A stretch of DNA of 64,000 bases, taken from Denitromonas sp. GTDB lineage: Bacteria > Pseudomonadota > Gammaproteobacteria > Burkholderiales > Rhodocyclaceae. The position numbers and the translations under genes are program-made. Positions 42,901-50,797 of the stretch are shown piece by piece (the stretch's first letter is position 1; each line of letters opens with the position of its first letter). The notes beneath the pieces were generated by a model. The model worked only from the letters and a program-made list of their open reading frames with translations. It was not told where the DNA came from and searched no databases. Where the stretch lies: positions 3,748,001 through 3,812,000 of the forward strand of contig NZ_JAUCBR010000004.1 in assembly GCF_034676725.1 (NCBI RefSeq), written 5' to 3'.

Positions 42901-43229
42901 GTCATTTCGCTGTGCGCTTGGCAGCGGACCTCGCTTTCGTGGCTGGCCTCCCTGCTCGGGTCTTGGCGGCCAAGGCGCTCGCCGCCGGTGAAGAGCCCAT
43001 TATCCCGATCGCGCTCCTTACCTTGAGCGGCGTCGTTCGGAAGGGATGCGCCAGTCCCGAGCTTCTCGCGAACGCAGTTCATCTCAAGGACCGCTCGCGC
43101 CCTGCGGCTCGAGCCGCGTTCGCGAAGATCCAGCCTCACATCCAGCCAGGGAGCGAGTACGAAAGCTTCGACGACGTGCTGGCACGAGTGCGTCACGCGC
43201 ATACTCTGGCGTTATTCGACGAGCTTTAA
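39921..43229 (+). CDS. HamB-like Ski2-type helicase, Hachiman-type defence
   Basis: A 1102-residue superfamily 2 helicase. Walker A is FPTGGGKSTLAE (Lys337), the DExH box is DECH (from Asp428), and the late helicase motifs include FATSTLAQGMNLPS and NAAGRAGRAGEGGQG, the Ski2-like signature. A long N-terminal helical region (about 1-300) precedes the core, and about 400 residues follow it. It overlaps the nuclease gene, so the two are made together. In Hachiman, HamB senses damaged or unusual DNA and releases HamA. Family position (HamB or AbpB-like) cannot be fixed without a search. Confidence 0.75.
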   Translation: MFDPVTIELISAAPPLKSLNLEELPRRFTNAFAEIVAARVRLRGAADTEERSEVLVELLDQMRRLAATQELLVATAPERADRAAAAFVAGTAHQLCLMAEVVSEDDEKRAPFIDAIRAAPEICSTLLFLIADSQSDAAEMAKRLVPEAEDRSAEARLIKAIGDLAAGRLGAIADSETDRDYGRLVDRSGPGRAVDALLRRLHAGVIQLARELLTQPKDDPEALDTSRAQEIFAEVIDLCIAPIEGVFDADGPSAVSVFPGPLHVAKLLLATSGDLAAASLCRVRAPSGVDEKQWWNFVRRAASKRPYLWRNHRAALDEGYLAKGVSAAVSFPTGGGKSTLAELKIGASLLSGGKAVVLAPTLALVDQTAFALQNAFREVRVFGDLDEEITFSDVVELPEIIVTTPERCLMLQSLQPEAFRDVGLVMFDECHLLHPREADRSRRSIDSMLCVLNLTHSAPDADLLLISAMMQNAEEIAGWVAELTGRPCLALDLAWKPTRQARGCVAYSADRIAELEDLLRTEQVVATTKGVPTKLKSKLDAQPFAFFCLRQTWATRKRSDYALMALLDEPVAFATGTNKRTKDWYLTPNGNKVAGTIAAAAAEDGLKTLTFVQSTVAAESTARYFRELLPTRRVPLTDEERMWRKLVEEELGGPQHCYLKLDAKGRVVGGAASHHAQLIKHERLLHESLFKRRDGINALFATSTLAQGMNLPSDIVLIAGDSRWDVEGDKMKQLDAHELLNAAGRAGRAGEGGQGFVLVVPSKIINIDDEKNNIASHWMTLQGIFSQSDQCLKIDDPLTALLDRIHSGLYEGNEEYLLARLPIGDGEAPDVPAESMIRRSFAAYRKRQVDKAAWIESRITSALTRRAELAPKEELTWLERVAASSGLPYEIVASLTSLVETGAFAGNSSDCLQTLFGWIEKRPEWLLQLIRPNDIEGLFGADYRALEGDRKKAKKALPVIKALLDAWMAGKPLCDLERAIGTAEKDIKTCETARHFAVRLAADLAFVAGLPARVLAAKALAAGEEPIIPIALLTLSGVVRKGCASPELLANAVHLKDRSRPAARAAFAKIQPHIQPGSEYESFDDVLARVRHAHTLALFDEL

Positions 43230-43709
43230 CCAGACCTGATTCCGGTGCGCCCGTGGCTTCTTGCAGTAATGCAATGCGTGGCATCACAACTAGGGTACAT
43301 GTTGGGGTAAGCGACGTTGAGGGCGGGGCATGAAGCCAGCGTTCCTCGCGCGGGCGTCACTTGGCCTTGCGCCGCTGCGCCGAGCATCACGATCTTCTGG
43401 CAGTCCCCGTGCGCGCGAGCGATGTTGTTCTGAATGGGTCGCAGTTTGTCGAGCTGCAGGTTTCCGCTGAACCGGCCGCGGCCCGCAAATCGATGCGGGC
43501 AGCCTCGAGTACTTCGCTGATGTCCGCTTCTGGATGCTATGACAAGCTGATCATAACGGCCAGCTGTTGACGTTGTTCCCGAGCAGCAATTCGTATGGTC
43601 ACGTCGCCGGCCTATATGATCAACATTACCGGAATGCGCAACATGACGACATCGTGTAAAGGCAGAAGGCCGGGCCGGGGCGCATACCCCGGCCGGCTTT
43701 CAGCGATCT
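43230..43709. other. intergenic region between cargo block and maintenance operon
   Basis: About 480 bases between two convergent genes. No gene is convincing. The only clear structure is a GC-rich inverted repeat near the right end (43673-43694). Short frames here have no starts or family features. Confidence 0.45.
43673..43694 (-). terminator. terminator-like hairpin after DUF932 gene
   Basis: GGCCGGGG (43673-43680) and CCCCGGCC (43687-43694) form a perfect stem around a 6-base loop, with partial extension on both sides. It starts 16 bases after the DUF932 stop on the minus strand and is followed there by a pyrimidine-rich stretch, as expected for a terminator of the operon. Confidence 0.6.
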
Positions 43710-44774
43710 TCAGGCAGCTTCCGCCAGCCCCTTCCACTCATGGGTCGGCAGGTCGATCAGCCGGCCGCCCAGCGCTTCAAACTCCGTCGCGCGGTCGTAG
43801 TCCTCGACCTCCTGGCTGTAATGCGTGACCGCATTGACCAAGCCATAGCCCGAGAGCTGACCTTCGGCGATCAGGTGTCGTAGCACGCCGGCGCGCTCGG
43901 TGTCGTTCAAGGTGTAGCGCTGCGCCAGCACCTCGACCGTCTTCACCGGATCGCCCACCAGCGGGATGGCGAGCGTCTTCTGCAGCTTCTGCGCCGTCTG
44001 GCGGAAGGTCGCTTCCGACACTGCCGCCTGCACCACATCGCGCACCTTCAGGAAAAAGGCCTTGTCGTCGGCGCGCAAGGTGTCGTCCTGATACACCGTG
44101 ATGCCCTCATCCTCGGCGCTGAGCGCGCGGCCCACGTGGGTCTTGCGCAGCGAGCGGTCGGCGGCGATCAGGCCGTTGCTGCACACGAGCCGGAAGAGTA
44201 GGGGCTGCACCGACAACGTCCCGTGGCCGACCTCCGAGTTCGAGATCACCACCCCGGCCTGCACCACGTCGCCGGGCGCCATCTCGTACTTCAGGCGCGG
44301 CGTGATGCATTTCAGGTACATGCGTGTTTCGGTCAACTCGACCGACTCGAAGCGTACTTCCGGCAACTGCTGCAGGATGGGCAGCACGCTCTCGGCCAAG
44401 TCGAAGTTGTCCAGGCGCCGGTAGCGATCCGACAGCACGGCACGCACCTGACCGTCGAGGGTGCGCAGCATGCGCCGCTCTTCTTCGCTTTGCAGCCAGG
44501 TGTTGACGTTGCGGTCGAGCAGGGCCGGCTGGTCTTCACGCATGCGCTCGAAGTAGGCATACGGAATTTTCAGCTTGTCCGCCAGCTGCCGGCGTGCCAG
44601 CGGGGTGACGCTGTAGCGTACCGGGCCGCCGCCTTCCTCGATCACGAGACGGGTCTCGCCCCGGTCGTCGGTAGCATGGCGCACCAGCGTCGAGGGCACG
44701 ATCAAATCCTTCTTCGAGTGCAGCTGGCGCTCCAGTTCCTGGGCCAGGCTCACGAGAGAACGTCCGCTTTTCAT
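43710..44774 (-). CDS. DUF932 protein
   Basis: A 354-residue DUF932 protein of the type common on ICEs, plasmids and phages. Visible features are an early TPLARRQLADKLKIPYAYFERM segment, VRAVLSDRYRRLDNFDLAE, RLVCSNGLI, and a C-terminal NAVTHYSQEVEDYDRATEFE. Function is not established. Phage and plasmid homologues are thought to act in DNA metabolism or anti-restriction. The ATG at 44774 has AGGAG nine bases upstream; the longer frame has no ribosome site. A strong hairpin lies in its leader (44827-44852). Confidence 0.85.
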   Translation of the reverse strand: MKSGRSLVSLAQELERQLHSKKDLIVPSTLVRHATDDRGETRLVIEEGGGPVRYSVTPLARRQLADKLKIPYAYFERMREDQPALLDRNVNTWLQSEEERRMLRTLDGQVRAVLSDRYRRLDNFDLAESVLPILQQLPEVRFESVELTETRMYLKCITPRLKYEMAPGDVVQAGVVISNSEVGHGTLSVQPLLFRLVCSNGLIAADRSLRKTHVGRALSAEDEGITVYQDDTLRADDKAFFLKVRDVVQAAVSEATFRQTAQKLQKTLAIPLVGDPVKTVEVLAQRYTLNDTERAGVLRHLIAEGQLSGYGLVNAVTHYSQEVEDYDRATEFEALGGRLIDLPTHEWKGLAEAA

Positions 44775-44826
44775 GGCAATCTCCTTGTCACAATGGAAAA
44801 TGGAAAAGCGGGGACGGCACCACCCG

Positions 44827-44852
44827 CTCGCGGGGATGCACATCCCCGCGAG
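44827..44852. repeat. perfect 12-bp hairpin in DUF932 leader
   Basis: CTCGCGGGGATG (44827-44838) and CATCCCCGCGAG (44841-44852) are perfect inverted copies separated by CA. This is 53 bases before the DUF932 start. It could be an RNA hairpin controlling translation or a protein-binding palindrome. Confidence 0.7.
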
Positions 44853-44912
44853 GGTCGATGGCAGACCGGCAATCGGCCGATCCGGATAGGGCGCGACGTG
44901 AATCGCGCGAGA

Positions 44913-44923
44913 ACTCCAGGGCT
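44913..44923 (-). repeat. repeat copy 1, ACTCCAGGGCT
   Basis: The 11-base word ACTCCAGGGCT (AGCCCTGGAGT on the gene strand) occurs here, at 49093-49103 and at 49325-49335, each time in a non-coding leader. This copy is about 140 bases before the DUF932 start. Confidence 0.5.
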
Positions 44924-44977
44924 GTCTTCGCGACGCCGTCAGGCGCCGCCTGGTCTGACAACTACCAGTGGGGCAAA

Positions 44978-45024
44978 CCGCCTTTTCACCGGCACCGCCG
45001 GATACAGTCCCGCTGAAAAGGCGG
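44978..45024. terminator. 11-bp inverted repeat between primase and DUF932 genes
   Basis: CCGCCTTTTCA (44978-44988) and TGAAAAGGCGG (45014-45024) are perfect inverted copies enclosing a 25-base segment that itself contains CCGGC/GCCGG arms. It starts 43 bases after the primase stop on the minus strand and is followed there by TTTG. It may be a terminator or attenuator before the DUF932 gene. Confidence 0.5.
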
Positions 45025-45066
45025 GTGCGGCGCCATCACAAGATGGACCGCACCCTCATCAAGCGC

Positions 45067-46077
45067 TCATGCCGCGCGGGGCGCCTGGGCTTGCAGCCGC
45101 TGACGCCAGATATCGGCCCAGTCGGTGCCGGCCTGCCTGGGCAGAAACACCCGCACTTCGCGCCGACCGGTGGTTTTCTCCTCGCGCTTCAACCGACGCG
45201 CCAGCGCGAAGGCGAAGGCCTGGCCGGCGAAGTCGCCGTCGGCGTCGTTGTCCGCGTAGATGCAGACTTTGCGCACCATGTCGGGCAGCCACAGCTTCTC
45301 CAGGTTACCGGCGTTGAGCCCGGCCCAGACCGGCTTGCCGGTCGCCAGATGCAGGGCGAGGCCGGTCTCGATGCCTTCGCTGATCGCCAGTTCCTCGGTC
45401 GCCTCGAAGAGACGCACCGCGGCGCCGTTGATCCCGGCTGAGAGCACCTTCTTCGCATCCAGGGCCGCGAGCTTGCCGCCGTTCTGCAGATAGGTCCGAT
45501 GCAGCGTCACGGCATGGTCATCCGCCCCCTGGATGCAGGCCACCATCGCCGGGTACTCGGCGATCTTGCGCGACTTGCCGGCGGCATCCTTCTGGTAGTA
45601 GCCGAGGGCTGGATGAAAGCGCAGCACCTTCGGGTACACCGGCAGCGCCAGGCCCCGGCTGCTCAGGTAGCGATCCACCTCGTCGCCCACCGTCACCGGC
45701 CGGGCTTCGTTCCAGATGCGCTGGGCCAACTTCTTCATGCGCTCGGCCGAGGGTTCGTCCGTCCGGGACGGTGCCGTCGCCGGCATCATCCCCAGACAGC
45801 GCTCGACGTCGCGCAACGCGGTGTTGAAATCCACCCCCAGCACCGCCTGCAGCAGCTTGAAGCCGCCGCCCGCGCCGCACTGGCGGCAGTGGTAGTTCCC
45901 CTCGCCGAACTTGTCGGTGTACTGGAAGCGGTCGGTGCCGCCGCACAGCGGGCAGGGCAGGTTGCGGCGCTTCAAGATGCGCTCGTCCACGCCCAGACTG
46001 GCTAGGATCTCGGTCCAGTGGCCATGTGCACGCTGCTTGACCGCTTCGATGCGGGCCGCATAGTCACGATCCTGCAT
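45067..46077 (-). CDS. primase-like protein with zinc ribbon and Toprim domain
   Basis: A 336-residue DNA primase-type protein. The N-terminal zinc ribbon has CPLC and CRQC pairs (about 42-70, followed by GAGGGFKLL). The C-terminal Toprim domain has ISEGIETGLAL and YADNDADG (about 240-300). It probably primes the complementary strand after transfer or helps ICE replication. The ATG at 46077 begins the conserved MQDRDYAARI; the longer frame upstream lies within the ATPase gene. Its start overlaps the stop of the Hsp90-like gene by 14 bases. Confidence 0.88.
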   Translation of the reverse strand: MQDRDYAARIEAVKQRAHGHWTEILASLGVDERILKRRNLPCPLCGGTDRFQYTDKFGEGNYHCRQCGAGGGFKLLQAVLGVDFNTALRDVERCLGMMPATAPSRTDEPSAERMKKLAQRIWNEARPVTVGDEVDRYLSSRGLALPVYPKVLRFHPALGYYQKDAAGKSRKIAEYPAMVACIQGADDHAVTLHRTYLQNGGKLAALDAKKVLSAGINGAAVRLFEATEELAISEGIETGLALHLATGKPVWAGLNAGNLEKLWLPDMVRKVCIYADNDADGDFAGQAFAFALARRLKREEKTTGRREVRVFLPRQAGTDWADIWRQRLQAQAPRAA

Positions 46078-47686
46078 GGCGGCCTCCCATCCCGGGTGCT
46101 TCGGCGAGCAAGGCCACCGAATGGCCGGGCGCTGAGCCCACCCCCACGGAGACCTGGAAGGCCTTGCCGTGGAGCAGGGGATACTTCCCCAGCCGCAGTT
46201 CCTGCAACAGCGAGTCGAGCGTCTGCACCGGATCGACCGAACGTAGACGACGGATGAGGTCCGCCAACGCGTCGCGGTCGGCGTCCAGGTCCGACCCCTG
46301 AAACTGGTCGTTTTCGTCCATGAAGGACGAGACCTGACGCACCGGCTCTCCAGACGTCTCGCCGGCCGGGATGTACAAGACATCCTCGTGGCAGACGCCG
46401 TGATCGGCAATCTCGACGACGTCGTGGCCGACGCGGATGCGCACGGCCTCGCACAGGATCACGGTGGGCCATACCCAGCGCCCTTCCAACTGCACGCGCA
46501 GCTGTTCGGCCACCGGCTCGACCCGTACCGCTTCTTCCTCCAGGAAGCGCACATGGCGCTGGGCCCAGTGGTCGAGATGCAGGCCGATCCAGTCGAAGAC
46601 CAGATAGCCCTTGGCCCGGGCCAGCATCCAGCGCGCCGCGTTGTCGTCGCTCATCCAGTTGAGCGAAACCAGTTGCACCGCGCCGCTTTCGATGGCTTGG
46701 CGGGTGGGGGCCACGGCCACTTGCCGGACATAGTCGCGGTTGTCGTCCTGGATCGGGTAGCCGACGATGTCGTCAAACAACTCGGCTGGCAGCACCTCGA
46801 GGTCGTTCAACATATCCACTTGCCCCGAGCCCCGCATCGCTGCGTAGTAGATCTCGACGAAGCGGTCGGGCGGCAACTGCATCTTGGCCACCTCCAGGGT
46901 CCGGCGCCAGCAGGCTTTCAGCTCGGCATCGATGCGTTTGCTCTGTACGTCTTCGTCGATCAGCTTGTCTCGATCCGGCAGGCGCGCGGTGAACTGGCGC
47001 GAGTCCAGGTGCACGACATTCACCTTGTCGAGCAGGCAGTAGGTCGGCTTCATGACGCAGAAGCCCTGCAGGAACACCATCGTCTCGTAGCTGTTCTTGC
47101 CGTCGCGCGTGCCGGCGAGGTGGACCGCGCCCATCGGGCTCGGCATCGTCGCGAGATTCGCCAGCGCAAAACGCCGCACGAGCGGCTTGCCGTTGAACAG
47201 CACCGGCACCGGAAAACCCACGCACAAGGTTTCGATGCGGTTGCCTAGGTCGGGCAGGTCGACGCCGTGCAGCTCGATCCGCGTGCCGGCAACGGTCTCC
47301 GCGATGGCTTCCACGTCGATCGACGCCTTGGCCAGTGCCGCAGCGGTATCGATATCGACCCGGCGGTGGTTCGAGGCGACGATGCAGCGCGTGGCGGCAT
47401 AGAGGCACTTCGAGAATCCCACCCCGAACGGGCGCTCTTCGGCGGCGGTGGCCGCATCCCAGCCCGACTCGTGGAAGCTCAGGAGCTTCTGGAAGTCGTC
47501 CAGGCCACAGCCATCGTCCTGCACCCGCAGCACTTGGGCGGCGACGTCGTAATCGATCTCGATCCGCGTCGCGCCGGCGCGGCGGGCGTTCTGCAACAGC
47601 TCGGAGACGAGCGTGAAGCGATCGGTGAAAGCGTAGCGCTGGTTGCGCAGCGCGCCTTCCTCGTTGATTCGAACCTGTATCTGCAT
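46064..47686 (-). CDS. Hsp90-like (GHKL) ATPase domain protein
   Basis: A 540-residue protein whose N-terminal 180 residues form a GHKL ATPase domain: N-box ELLQNARRAGATRIEID, DDGCGLDD (G1) and FGVGFSKCLYA (G2). The remainder has no domain I recognise but contains a PPDRFVEIYY segment and an acidic region near 460. Similar ATP-binding proteins occur in ICE backbones next to the primase, with no proven role. The strict overlap with the primase gene suggests a joint function in DNA processing (inference). Confidence 0.75.
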   Translation of the reverse strand: MQIQVRINEEGALRNQRYAFTDRFTLVSELLQNARRAGATRIEIDYDVAAQVLRVQDDGCGLDDFQKLLSFHESGWDAATAAEERPFGVGFSKCLYAATRCIVASNHRRVDIDTAAALAKASIDVEAIAETVAGTRIELHGVDLPDLGNRIETLCVGFPVPVLFNGKPLVRRFALANLATMPSPMGAVHLAGTRDGKNSYETMVFLQGFCVMKPTYCLLDKVNVVHLDSRQFTARLPDRDKLIDEDVQSKRIDAELKACWRRTLEVAKMQLPPDRFVEIYYAAMRGSGQVDMLNDLEVLPAELFDDIVGYPIQDDNRDYVRQVAVAPTRQAIESGAVQLVSLNWMSDDNAARWMLARAKGYLVFDWIGLHLDHWAQRHVRFLEEEAVRVEPVAEQLRVQLEGRWVWPTVILCEAVRIRVGHDVVEIADHGVCHEDVLYIPAGETSGEPVRQVSSFMDENDQFQGSDLDADRDALADLIRRLRSVDPVQTLDSLLQELRLGKYPLLHGKAFQVSVGVGSAPGHSVALLAEAPGMGGRHAGS

Positions 47687-47757
47687 GATCTACTCCATGA
47701 GTGCAGGCGAAACCCGCCCTCGGCGGGACAGGCCCGCCAAGGGGAAGGAACCACCGG

Positions 47758-48075
47758 TCAGCCGATGCGGCCAACGGGTGGGGTGAACAGCTGGCCGACG
47801 GCCAGGGCCTCGATCAGGCTGTGCCCGAGGAACTCCCAGGGCAGCAGGTGCTGAGTGCTGAGAACCCGGCCCTCGACATCGAGCCGCTCGACCTTCAGGC
47901 CGATCGGATGCCAGTGCACCCGGTAGGCCAGCCAGTCGGCGCCGGCGATGACGAAGGTGCGGCCGGCCTGGCCGGTGAGGACTTCGCTTTCCTTGACCAG
48001 GAACTCGATGTCTTCCGCCGCCTGGACGGTCAGCAAGCTCGGGCTGCCGGAGGTGATGCGTGCTTGGTCTTGCAT
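47758..48075 (-). CDS. hypothetical ICE backbone protein, 105 residues
   Basis: A 105-residue soluble protein starting MQDQARIT at 48075, with a middle segment LAYRVHWHPIGLKVERLD. No signal or membrane segment. It lies 71 bases before the GHKL ATPase gene, with a small CCCGCC/GGCGGG hairpin (47713-47727) in between, and 10 bases after the small membrane protein gene. Family not recognised; same-strand packing supports a real gene. Confidence 0.6.
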   Translation of the reverse strand: MQDQARITSGSPSLLTVQAAEDIEFLVKESEVLTGQAGRTFVIAGADWLAYRVHWHPIGLKVERLDVEGRVLSTQHLLPWEFLGHSLIEALAVGQLFTPPVGRIG

Positions 48076-48085
48076 GGCGACCTCC

Positions 48086-48340
48086 TCATATCGAGCGCGG
48101 CCAGCAACGGCTGTCGTCCGGCCGGTTGCGGTTCGCACCTTGGTTTGGTGGATCGGGGGACGGATTGCTGATCGGTTTCGCAGGTTCGCGGACCGGCAGC
48201 ATCGCTGTTAGGCATTCGGCATGCTGTCGTTCCCGCGTAATCTGTTCCAGCCGTGCCGCATCCACATAGTCCAGGCGTCCCACGATGCCGTAGGCGATGA
48301 AGATCGCCAGCAGGCAGAGGACATCCTTGAAAGCGGTCAT
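48086..48340 (-). CDS. small single-span membrane protein
   Basis: An 84-residue protein from the ATG at 48340, with an N-terminal hydrophobic segment (about residues 5-20) and a hydrophilic, Pro/Asn-rich tail. The AAGGAG just upstream supports the start. Function unknown. It is in the same minus-strand operon. Confidence 0.5.
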   Translation of the reverse strand: MTAFKDVLCLLAIFIAYGIVGRLDYVDAARLEQITRERQHAECLTAMLPVREPAKPISNPSPDPPNQGANRNRPDDSRCWPRSI

Positions 48341-48404
48341 GACGACTCCTTGAATGGGGCGGGCCTTTCGCGTTGGCGAAGAAGGCCTGCAAGGGGAAAA
48401 CGGG

Positions 48405-48980
48405 TCAGGCGAACAGGTCGCCCTGCACGGACATCCGTTTGACCTGCTCGTTGATCCACTGGGGATTCCTGGCAAGCCGCGCCTCGACCCATTCGGGATT
48501 ACGTACGACGGCATCGCGCACCCAAACGGGATAGCGCGCCAGGGTGGCTTCGAGCCAAGCCTTCAGCCCATGACGGATGCGGTCGCGTACTTCCTCCGCG
48601 TCGATCCGACCGCAATAGGCGATCGGCGACAGCGGGCTGCAGCCGACGACACGCAGGCAGCTCACGAACGAGAACGGCAGGCCGTCCTTCTCGCGCTCGG
48701 CGAAGACCCAGCGCAGGGTGTCGAGCTTCTCTTCCAGCGGTGTCGCGGGATCGGCCAGTTGGCTGACATCCTGCAGCAGGCGCCAGTGGAGGAAGACGAT
48801 GTCCTCTTCGCTCCACTCGACGGGTACGTCCTCGTCCTCGAGCAGGCTGTCCAGGGCTGCGCGATCTGGGATCGCCGCCGGACGGTGGCTCGACGCCGCC
48901 GGGCAGGGTGGTAACGCAGGTCCCACGGGTGCGGGGCGGGCGGCTCGGGAAGAGAGCGCGGATCGGTTCGGGTTCAGCAT
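48405..48980 (-). CDS. hypothetical ICE protein, 191 residues
   Basis: A 191-residue soluble protein. The first 45 residues are low-complexity (Pro/Ala/Arg). The body begins at about residue 50 with an acidic EDEDVPVEWSEEDI segment, and the C-terminus has two repeated units of the form NPEWVEARLARNPQW, a short helix-forming repeat. The ATG at 48980 is used; a longer start is possible but lacks a ribosome site. It is the first gene of the minus-strand maintenance operon. Family not recognised. Confidence 0.6.
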   Translation of the reverse strand: MLNPNRSALSSRAARPAPVGPALPPCPAASSHRPAAIPDRAALDSLLEDEDVPVEWSEEDIVFLHWRLLQDVSQLADPATPLEEKLDTLRWVFAEREKDGLPFSFVSCLRVVGCSPLSPIAYCGRIDAEEVRDRIRHGLKAWLEATLARYPVWVRDAVVRNPEWVEARLARNPQWINEQVKRMSVQGDLFA

Positions 48981-49055
48981 CGTTGTCTCCAAGGAAGAGC
49001 AGGAGGCAACGCGCACCACGGCTGGAGGCGTAAGCCCCCAGGGGGTGATGAACGG

Positions 49056-49073
49056 CCGGCCCAGAAGGGCCGG
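49056..49073. repeat. 7-bp hairpin with AGAA loop
   Basis: CCGGCCC (49056-49062), loop AGAA, GGGCCGG (49067-49073), 76 bases before the 191-residue gene start on the minus strand. Stable GC stem, possible leader hairpin. Confidence 0.5.
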
Positions 49074-49092
49074 GTCGGTGCTACGGGGAAAG

Positions 49093-49103
49093 ACTCCAGG
49101 GCT
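49093..49103 (-). repeat. repeat copy 2, ACTCCAGGGCT
   Basis: Second exact copy of the 11-base word, about 113 bases upstream of the 191-residue gene start (48980). Confidence 0.5.
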
Positions 49104-49324
49104 GGCGGGAACGGACGGGATGAGCCGCCGGGATCGGTGTGCCAGCTACCGATCGAGGAAGGCTTTCGAGGGAAGGGCGCCCGGGAAACGCTGGGAACGA
49201 CGCCTCGCCCCCGCCTCGAAAGCTCGCCTCGATGGCATGGACGCGACTGGCACCGCAAGCGGTGCCGACAAGATCGGCGCACGCGGCACCGAACAAGACC
49301 GGTGGCCTACGCGAAAAACGGGAA

Positions 49325-49335
49325 ACTCCAGGGCT
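49325..49335 (-). repeat. repeat copy 3, ACTCCAGGGCT
   Basis: Third exact copy, about 345 bases upstream of 48980 on the minus strand and 193 bases upstream of the AcaB-like gene start (49528) on the plus strand. Confidence 0.5.
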
Positions 49336-49527
49336 TGCCTTGTTTGAATGCAGGGCCAGCTGCTGCATGACGTAAAGGTAGTGGCGCCGGAGGGCCGGGT
49401 CAATATCGAAATGCCGCCCGAAAGGTGGCCGATGCCGAAAGCCCCCTCAGGCGACGGCCATTCCCGGTGGCGAATGCAGATACCGGCGTGGATGATTGCC
49501 CGAACGCTGTACTTGGAGGAGCACGGC

Positions 49528-50292
49528 ATGTCGGAGATCCAGATCGTCAAGGTGGACCAGGGGGGCGTCAATGCCCGCATCCTCGCGAAGGAGGCCAAGG
49601 CCGACTTCCGGCGCGTCGAGGCGGCCAGCCTGAAGATCCCGACCCGCTTCACCAGTGCCGAGGGCAAGCGCTTCTTCGCGCGGCTCTTCAACACGCTGCA
49701 GCTCAACACCCACTTCATCTCGGTGATTGCCCGCACGCGCCTCGACCACGCGGACGTCGCCAAGGTCGAGGACACCATCCGCGCCCAGATGGATGCGGTG
49801 ACCACGAACCTCAACCAGGCCATCGACGGCGCCGAGGCGCTATTCAAAGCGCACGGCATCACCAGCTCCGCGACCTACGACACCGTGCCGCTGGATGTGG
49901 ACGTCCATGTGCTGTCGTCGATCGGTTGACGCTTCCTGGAGGTGCTGGGCAAGCTCGACCAGCTGATGCCCTTGCTGCAAACGCTGGAGATCCACGAGGT
50001 GATCACCACCCAGGCGGTGGATATCCAGCGCGCCAGTCTCAAGCGCCAGGTGCGCGACGTGGCCAATGGCGCGCGCAACTTCGCGATGGGGCTGCGGCGA
50101 CGGATGAATGCCCTGGACGCGCGCGCCGGGGTGGGCCGTAGCGAGGAAGTCCAAAAAGAGGCCGTTACCGTAGGCGTCGCGGATGGCACGGACGAACCGG
50201 GCGTGGAGCGCGAGGTGACGCTCGATCCGATCGATGTGAGCGCCGATGCACAGCCGGAAGCCCCGGAGAGCATCTCGTCGTTGGGCGACTGA
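49528..50292 (+). pseudogene. DUF1845/AcaB-like regulator broken by in-frame TGA
   Basis: A DUF1845 (AcaB-type) ICE protein. AcaB in IncC plasmids is a ribbon-helix-helix type activator acting with AcaCD. The ATG at 49528 (GGAGG upstream) opens a frame that reaches TGA at 49927-49929 after 133 codons. The same frame then continues for 121 more codons with clearly homologous sequence (LDQLMPLLQTLEI, ITTQAVDIQRASLKRQVRDV) to 50292. The TGA lies where I would expect an Arg codon, so CGA to TGA is the simplest cause. Full length would be 254 residues. Either two fragments, a nonfunctional gene or readthrough results. Confidence 0.75.
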
Positions 50293-50434
50293 GCTTCGGT
50301 TACCGCAGCCCGATCCGGACCGATTTGTCACTTCCCACCTCGGGGATCAACAAAGATGACGATAAGCAAAACCACATAAGAACCCCTGTTTCGATAGTCC
50401 AGTGACCGTCATTCTTGTTGAGTGAAAGGACAAC

Positions 50435-50797
50435 ATGATGGCGGTGAAGAAGAAAGAGTCCGCCCGTCTGGCGAAGCGACTTGGGGGCAACCTCTCCGAG
50501 CGGCGCAAACAGCTGGGATGGACACAGGAGATGGTTGCGGAGCGGGTCGGCGTCGACGCCGAAACCATCTCGCGCATCGAGCGCGGCGCCCATCTGCCGT
50601 CCTTGCCGACGCTGGACCGGCTTGCGGGGGCGCTCCAATGTTCGGCTGGCGACCTGTTATCGACGGAAGTGCCCGAAGAGGTCAGCGAAGCGGCGACCTT
50701 TGGCGCATGGATTTCCGAACTCGGGGCTGACGACCGGGCATTCGTCATGTCGGTCGTGCGGAACTGCTGTGAATACCTGGGCAGCCGCTCGAAATAG
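50435..50797 (+). CDS. XRE-family transcriptional regulator
   Basis: A 120-residue protein with a classic XRE helix-turn-helix (about 16-72: ERRKQLGWTQEMVAERVGV, then TISRIERGAHLPSLPTLDRL) and a short helical tail. ATG at 50435 with a second ATG directly after. It stands alone on the plus strand between the AcaB-like gene and alpA, with a small hairpin just after its stop. It probably regulates ICE genes; its target is unknown. Confidence 0.88.
   Translation: MMAVKKKESARLAKRLGGNLSERRKQLGWTQEMVAERVGVDAETISRIERGAHLPSLPTLDRLAGALQCSAGDLLSTEVPEEVSEAATFGAWISELGADDRAFVMSVVRNCCEYLGSRSK

Larger units (their letters stand above)
48981..49527. other. divergent regulatory region between maintenance operon and AcaB-like gene
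   Basis: About 550 bases between divergent genes. It holds two copies of the ACTCCAGGGCT word (49093-49103 and 49325-49335), a CCGGCCC-AGAA-GGGCCGG hairpin (49056-49073) and GC-rich dyads. No gene with a convincing start was found. It is the likely promoter region for both directions. Confidence 0.55.

Noticed and set aside
49942..50292. Independent gene after the AcaB-like stop
   Set aside because: Same frame and continuous homology with the upstream half; better explained as the 3' half of a broken gene.
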